From the NCBI GenBank assembly GCA_024710535.1, contig JANJUO010000236.1:1-9569 (forward strand): a DNA stretch of 9,569 nt, read 5' to 3'. The stretch comes from a bacterium. Its GTDB lineage: Bacteria; Bacteroidota; Ignavibacteria; Kapaibacteriales; UBA2268. Under the pieces are notes generated by a model. The model saw only the letters and a program-made list of their open reading frames with translations. It did no database searches and was not told the DNA's origin. Below, in pieces: positions 6,145-9,569 of this stretch; the first letter of the stretch is position 1, and the number at the start of each line of letters is the position of its first letter. Position numbers and translations under genes: made by a program.

Positions 6145-8520
6145 ATGAAGAGATTTTTAGTTATTTTGGTTGTTGCTTTTTCCTTTTTGGCTATGTTGAA
6201 TGCTAAGGAAAATAGTTCTTTGCTTGGGGAAGTTGCAACAAATTTATCCTATTCATTCATTGTTCCGCCTGTTCCGGGCAATCCAGATGAAACCGAAGTG
6301 AATTTAATTGTAACAAGTGCAAGTTATTTCAAATTTACAATTAACTTTAATGGCAAAAAAATAACCGATACAATTAACGGCTATCAATCCAAGAAAATTG
6401 CTTTACCATATAAGGACTTAGTTCTGTTTGATAATCAAGAGTTTGCATCTCAAAAGAGTGGCTTATATCTAAGTAAAGCAATCACAATTTATGGCACATA
6501 TTCAGCATTTACTACTTCTATTCAATTAGAAATCAAAAACAAAGAGCATTATGGTATTTATGATGTTATCGAACATTTATTTCAGGGCAAAGAATATGTA
6601 GTTTCTTCCTTTGCAGACAAATCGGACAATCAAAATAAATTTGCTCCATCATTTACGGCAATCTCAGGTCTTTATGATAATACTAGAATTTCTTTTGAAT
6701 TAAAAGGGAACGAAAAGACATGCATCGAAATTGATGGCAAAAAATATCTCTCTGGTGAAAAAATGAAATATACTTTGAACGAAGGTGATGTATTGTATTT
6801 GGCATCAATAGGCGAGAATGCAGATTTGAGTGGCTCAATTATTTCTGCAAGCAAACCTATTAGAGTTGTTTCGGGGAATTATTGTGCAAAAATTGATGAT
6901 AATGATTGCGATTTTATAATTGAAAATGAAGTGCCCAAAAATCTTTGGGGCGATACTTATTTGATTCCCACAAATCCCAAAATTAATGAGCCATACCTTT
7001 TGAGAATTTTTTCTAAACAAGCAAATACGAATGTTTATCTCAATGGAGAAAAAGTTGGGCAAATCAATGGCGATTTTCTTGAATTAAATATGTCTGAAGA
7101 TCAAAAAAAGGCAAATATTATATCTACAGATTCTGGCTATAGAATAAATGTTATCAAATATGGCTCTTCGCATCAGATGCAGATTATGCCGCTTCAAAAT
7201 GCTATTAGTAGAGCGGTTTTCAAACTGCCTGAAAGCATAAATTCAGAGAATTTCGAGCAGTATGTTAATGTGATTTACAGGCAAAATCCTAATCATAATG
7301 CAGACAGTTTGGAAATCGGGGAAATGATTAATGGGCAATTACTTTGGACGAATCTGAATGATTACGATGTTGCTTTTCCTGGCTTGCCTTTCAATAAAAT
7401 TAATGTTTCAGATACAAATACTTACTATATCAAAACATTCAAATTACATTCGGATAACTTGACAATCATAAGAAGTAAGCGAAAGAATGAGTTATTTCAG
7501 GTTTATATTGGTGGTGTTATAAATAGCAATTCATTCGGCTATGGCATTTCATACGATTTTTATGATGATGCACAATGGTTAGATACTTTGCCGCCAGTGG
7601 TAGAATTTCACAAACATTGCGATGGCGATGTTGCTAATGGTTGGGTGATTGATGAGCCGCGAAAAGATAGTCAGGTACGAAGTAATTTGGGTTTAATCAT
7701 CATGGATATTAGAGATTCTTATAACTATAGTTTTGATAATTATCCATTCGTAATTGGCGAAACTATGCAAACTGACTGGTATTTGAGAGTAATTGACCCA
7801 AAACATACTGCAAAAGCACATTTGATATTCCAAGATAGAGTCGGCAATAGAATGGATACAATTGTCGAATACTATCCAATGTTGGCGTATGTAAAAGCGG
7901 CTGATGATTCTACAGTTAAGGATTTCGGCAAATTTGAATTGAAAGCAAATGCGGAAGAAATGACTTTGGATTTTGAAGTTTACAATCCCAGCAAATATAT
8001 TCTGCCAGAAAATCATCAGGTTTATTTGATTCAAGATTCAAAAATGAAAGATTATTGGAAGAAAGATGATATTTTCAAGAATTCTCATTTTGAGATTTTG
8101 GGCATTAAAGATGGAAATTTGGCTCCGATGGATTCACTTGAAAAAATTAAATTTCAAGTGAAGTTTACTGCTAATGAAGTGGGCAATTTCGAGGATAATT
8201 TGGGCTTGGTTATAATCAATGAAAATCAGGATACCTGTGTTTACCAATATTTTGTAAATGTGAAGGCAAAAGTTGAGTATCCGATTTCGGTAGATGAAAA
8301 TATTTCGATGACAGAAATCTATCCGAATCCAGCAAGCAATGTTTTGCTGATAAACAAAGAAATTCCTGCTAATTCATTCTTTGAAATTTTTGATTTGTAT
8401 GGCAAATCTATCCAAAATGGAATAATTTCAAACAATAAAATTGATATTTCACTGCTCAACAATGGCGTTTATTTTCTGAAAATCAATCAAAATTTCTTTA
8501 AATTTGTGATTTTCAAATAG
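6145..8520 (+). CDS. T9SS-secreted surface protein with IgGFc-binding-like N-terminal domain and type A sorting domain
   Basis: The 791-residue product carries a Sec signal peptide (1-20, MKRFLVILVV...MLNA) and a C-terminal type A sorting domain (about 717-791): 'EIYPNPASNVLLI', 'FEIFDLYGKSI', 'ISLLNNGVYFLKI', ending KFVIFK. Such domains direct outer-membrane export and surface attachment by the type IX (Por) system. Residues about 50-350 resemble the IgGFc-binding-protein N-terminal domain known from metazoan FCGBP and many bacterial surface proteins; the clearest part is 'SKPIRVVSGNYCAKI' to 'CDFIIENEVPKNLWGDTYLIP' (236-275), with the paired Cys residues 247 and 255. Residues 485-580 and 585-710 look like beta-sandwich modules, including an 'LxVxNPS' style segment. 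The start at 6145 gives a standard signal peptide. The gene is alone on its strand, preceded by a CRP-like palindrome and followed by a terminator. The ligand is unknown; 'IgG-binding' is only the domain name and should not be taken as function. Confidence 0.88.
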   Translation: MKRFLVILVVAFSFLAMLNAKENSSLLGEVATNLSYSFIVPPVPGNPDETEVNLIVTSASYFKFTINFNGKKITDTINGYQSKKIALPYKDLVLFDNQEFASQKSGLYLSKAITIYGTYSAFTTSIQLEIKNKEHYGIYDVIEHLFQGKEYVVSSFADKSDNQNKFAPSFTAISGLYDNTRISFELKGNEKTCIEIDGKKYLSGEKMKYTLNEGDVLYLASIGENADLSGSIISASKPIRVVSGNYCAKIDDNDCDFIIENEVPKNLWGDTYLIPTNPKINEPYLLRIFSKQANTNVYLNGEKVGQINGDFLELNMSEDQKKANIISTDSGYRINVIKYGSSHQMQIMPLQNAISRAVFKLPESINSENFEQYVNVIYRQNPNHNADSLEIGEMINGQLLWTNLNDYDVAFPGLPFNKINVSDTNTYYIKTFKLHSDNLTIIRSKRKNELFQVYIGGVINSNSFGYGISYDFYDDAQWLDTLPPVVEFHKHCDGDVANGWVIDEPRKDSQVRSNLGLIIMDIRDSYNYSFDNYPFVIGETMQTDWYLRVIDPKHTAKAHLIFQDRVGNRMDTIVEYYPMLAYVKAADDSTVKDFGKFELKANAEEMTLDFEVYNPSKYILPENHQVYLIQDSKMKDYWKKDDIFKNSHFEILGIKDGNLAPMDSLEKIKFQVKFTANEVGNFEDNLGLVIINENQDTCVYQYFVNVKAKVEYPISVDENISMTEIYPNPASNVLLINKEIPANSFFEIFDLYGKSIQNGIISNNKIDISLLNNGVYFLKINQNFFKFVIFK

Positions 8521-8545
8521 AATAAATCAATTCCGAATTCATTCG

Positions 8546-8593
8546 AAATTCCCGAATCAATCATTCTTATAGATTAATTGAGTTCGGGAATTT
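8546..8593. terminator. Terminator hairpin between the T9SS gene and the helical-protein gene
   Basis: AAATTCCCGAA (8546-8556) pairs perfectly with TTCGGGAATTT (8583-8593), and TCAAT (8557-8561) with ATTGA (8577-8581) across a bulged G. On the plus strand it is followed by T-rich sequence, so it should end the T9SS transcript. It overlaps the stop codon of the convergent gene (8592-8594) and may also serve it, though the minus-strand T-run is weak. Confidence 0.75.
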
Positions 8594-9245
8594 ATTTATA
8601 TATCAAAAATTGCTTATATTTTACCGAATCTGTCATCGCGTAGAATTTCTTGCCCATTTCGCTATACTTCACAACCAAATCGTAAAGCTGGTTTCCTTTT
8701 TGAATTCTCTCAATAGTTTTATCGTTTCTTAAATTGATTTGATTTTTTTGATTACTCAATGCAGATTCTGCCGAGTTGATCAAATTCTCATAAGCATTTA
8801 TCATTTCATGAGTTAATCCATCTGTTGCCAACTCGTCAAAATGCAAATTCAATTTTTCGAGCACTCTTTTTGCAAGCATAATTAACGAATCGTCAATCAT
8901 ATTATTCATCCCTTTCATCCCCAAAGAGTTAACTTGGGATGATTTTGGACCCCATTTTAGTTGAAATCTCAAAGCCATTGTTCTAATTTGATCCTTCAAT
9001 TCAGAAAATTTCGCTTTCTTTTCATTTGTAGCAATCACGATATCTGCATTGACGCTAAAATCTGCTTCTAAACTTGCAAAATCATTTTCAAGGGCTTTAA
9101 ATTCTTCAACTTTATCAGCAGTTAGACCAAAAATGCTAAGTTCGTCCAAATATCTAACAAGAGCAAATCTTAAATCTAAAACAACACCTTTTAATTTCAT
9201 GTCAGACATTGTATATTTGCGTTGAATTTTCTTATTATTCATCAT
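8592..9245 (-). CDS. All-helical protein of unknown function with internal duplication
   Basis: I do not recognise a named family. The 217-residue product has no signal peptide or membrane segment, and its sequence is almost entirely charged amphipathic helix with coiled-coil character, so a cytoplasmic location is expected. Two halves match: 'YLDELSIFGLT' (32-42) and 'HFDELATDGLT' (135-145) share DEL-x(4)-GLT with an offset of 103 residues, each followed by about 45 residues of Glu/Lys/Asn-rich helix and then a basic-aromatic segment (RFQLKWG near 93-99; KKFYAM near 199-204). Two adjacent ATGs (9245 and 9242) follow an AGGT at 9249-9252; the second has the better spacing, so the start could be one codon later. 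A weak TACTTTTA -7-like word lies at 9256-9263. The gene sits next to a terminator and, upstream, to a 21-bp tandem array. No operon partner is visible. Confidence 0.8.
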   Translation of the reverse strand: MMNNKKIQRKYTMSDMKLKGVVLDLRFALVRYLDELSIFGLTADKVEEFKALENDFASLEADFSVNADIVIATNEKKAKFSELKDQIRTMALRFQLKWGPKSSQVNSLGMKGMNNMIDDSLIMLAKRVLEKLNLHFDELATDGLTHEMINAYENLINSAESALSNQKNQINLRNDKTIERIQKGNQLYDLVVKYSEMGKKFYAMTDSVKYKQFLIYK

Positions 9246-9333
9246 TTTACCTATATAAAAGTATAAAATTTATTTTAATTTAATAAAAAATGCTATTCTC
9301 TATAATAAATTTTAATTCAAATAATAAACACAA

Positions 9334-9569
9334 TTAGTCTATTACTATAAAATTTTAATCAATTATTATAAAAACTTAATCCATTACTATAAATATATAA
9401 TTCATCACTTCAAAAACTTAGTCAATTACTTCAAAAATTTAATCTAATAATTTAAAAAATTAGTCCATTGCCATAAAATTTTAGTCCATCGCTTCAAAAA
9501 TATAGTCAATTATTTCAAAAATTTAGTCTATAACTCTAAAAATTCAGTCCATTGCTTCAAAAACTACAA
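9334..9569. repeat. Degenerate 21-bp tandem array, at least 11 units, running off the window
   Basis: Units begin at 9334, 9355, 9376, 9397, 9418, 9439, 9460, 9481, 9502, 9523 and 9544 with no indels, and a twelfth starts at 9565. The approximate consensus is TTAGTCCATTACTTC followed by an AAAAAT tail. Positions 3 (A), 5 (T), 8 (A) and 16-18 (AAA) are the same in every unit; position 7 varies freely among C, T and A. Units 7, 8 and 11, nearer the window end, fit the consensus best, and a decayed continuation with small indels can be traced left to about 9290. It lies roughly 90-320 bp upstream of the minus-strand helical-protein gene. No gene is present between 9246 and the window end. Confidence 0.9.

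Noticed and set aside
6672..8034. Minus-strand open frames at 6672-6854, 6835-7062 and 7693-8034
   Set aside because: They are antisense to the T9SS gene, whose signal peptide, domain pattern and sorting domain are continuous through these positions.
9334..9569. Plus-strand reading of the array as a heptapeptide repeat (LVxYFKN-like), since 21 bp is seven codons
   Set aside because: Unit 6 carries two consecutive TAA stops (9445-9450), there is no start codon, and variation falls on first and second codon positions rather than third. On the minus strand nearly every unit contains an in-frame TAA or TGA. It is therefore not treated as coding.
9334..9569. CRISPR array
   Set aside because: Units are contiguous 21-bp repeats with no unique spacers and no dyad in the repeat; no cas gene is nearby.

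Overview
The window is AT-rich and most likely chromosomal DNA from the Bacteroidota/Chlorobiota side of the FCB group (a lineage such as Ignavibacteria or Kapabacteria would fit; the exact clade cannot be fixed from sequence reading). The arguments are a secreted protein ending in a type IX secretion (Por/T9SS) type A sorting domain, several TAnnTTTG promoter elements of the kind used by Bacteroidota primary sigma factors, an LptE-family lipoprotein, and very low GC throughout. No tRNA, rRNA, CRISPR array or insertion sequence was seen.

Left part (about 1-2890), all on the minus strand: a three-gene set read in the order metallo-beta-lactamase-fold hydrolase, LptE-like outer-membrane lipoprotein, membrane-bound family 2 glycosyltransferase. 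The gaps are only 33-42 bp and a strong intrinsic terminator follows the last gene at 160-196, so this looks like one operon with an envelope theme. Bases 1-159 hold no gene. Divergently, on the plus strand, lies an acetyl-CoA acetyltransferase (thiolase, 3061-4233) with a clear promoter and ribosome binding site. A bidirectional terminator (4240-4297) separates it from the convergent gene.

Central part (4324-8520): two divergent surface or exported proteins. The minus-strand gene encodes a 519-residue lipoprotein of unknown function with a glycine-rich helical middle and a C-terminal Ig-like region. The plus-strand gene encodes a 791-residue T9SS cargo whose N-terminal half resembles the IgGFc-binding-protein N-terminal domain. 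Their shared 261-bp upstream region contains a perfect CRP/FNR-type palindrome, AATGTGA-N6-TCACATT, about 50 bp before the T9SS gene.

Right part (8546-9569): a terminator hairpin, then a minus-strand gene for a 217-residue all-helical protein with an internal duplication. Upstream of it is a degenerate tandem array with an exact 21-bp period, at least eleven units, running off the window end. The array does not look protein-coding. Its A-tracts recur every two helical turns, which suggests curved DNA or an array of protein-binding sites. It is the most unusual element in the window, together with the unassigned 217-residue and 519-residue proteins.
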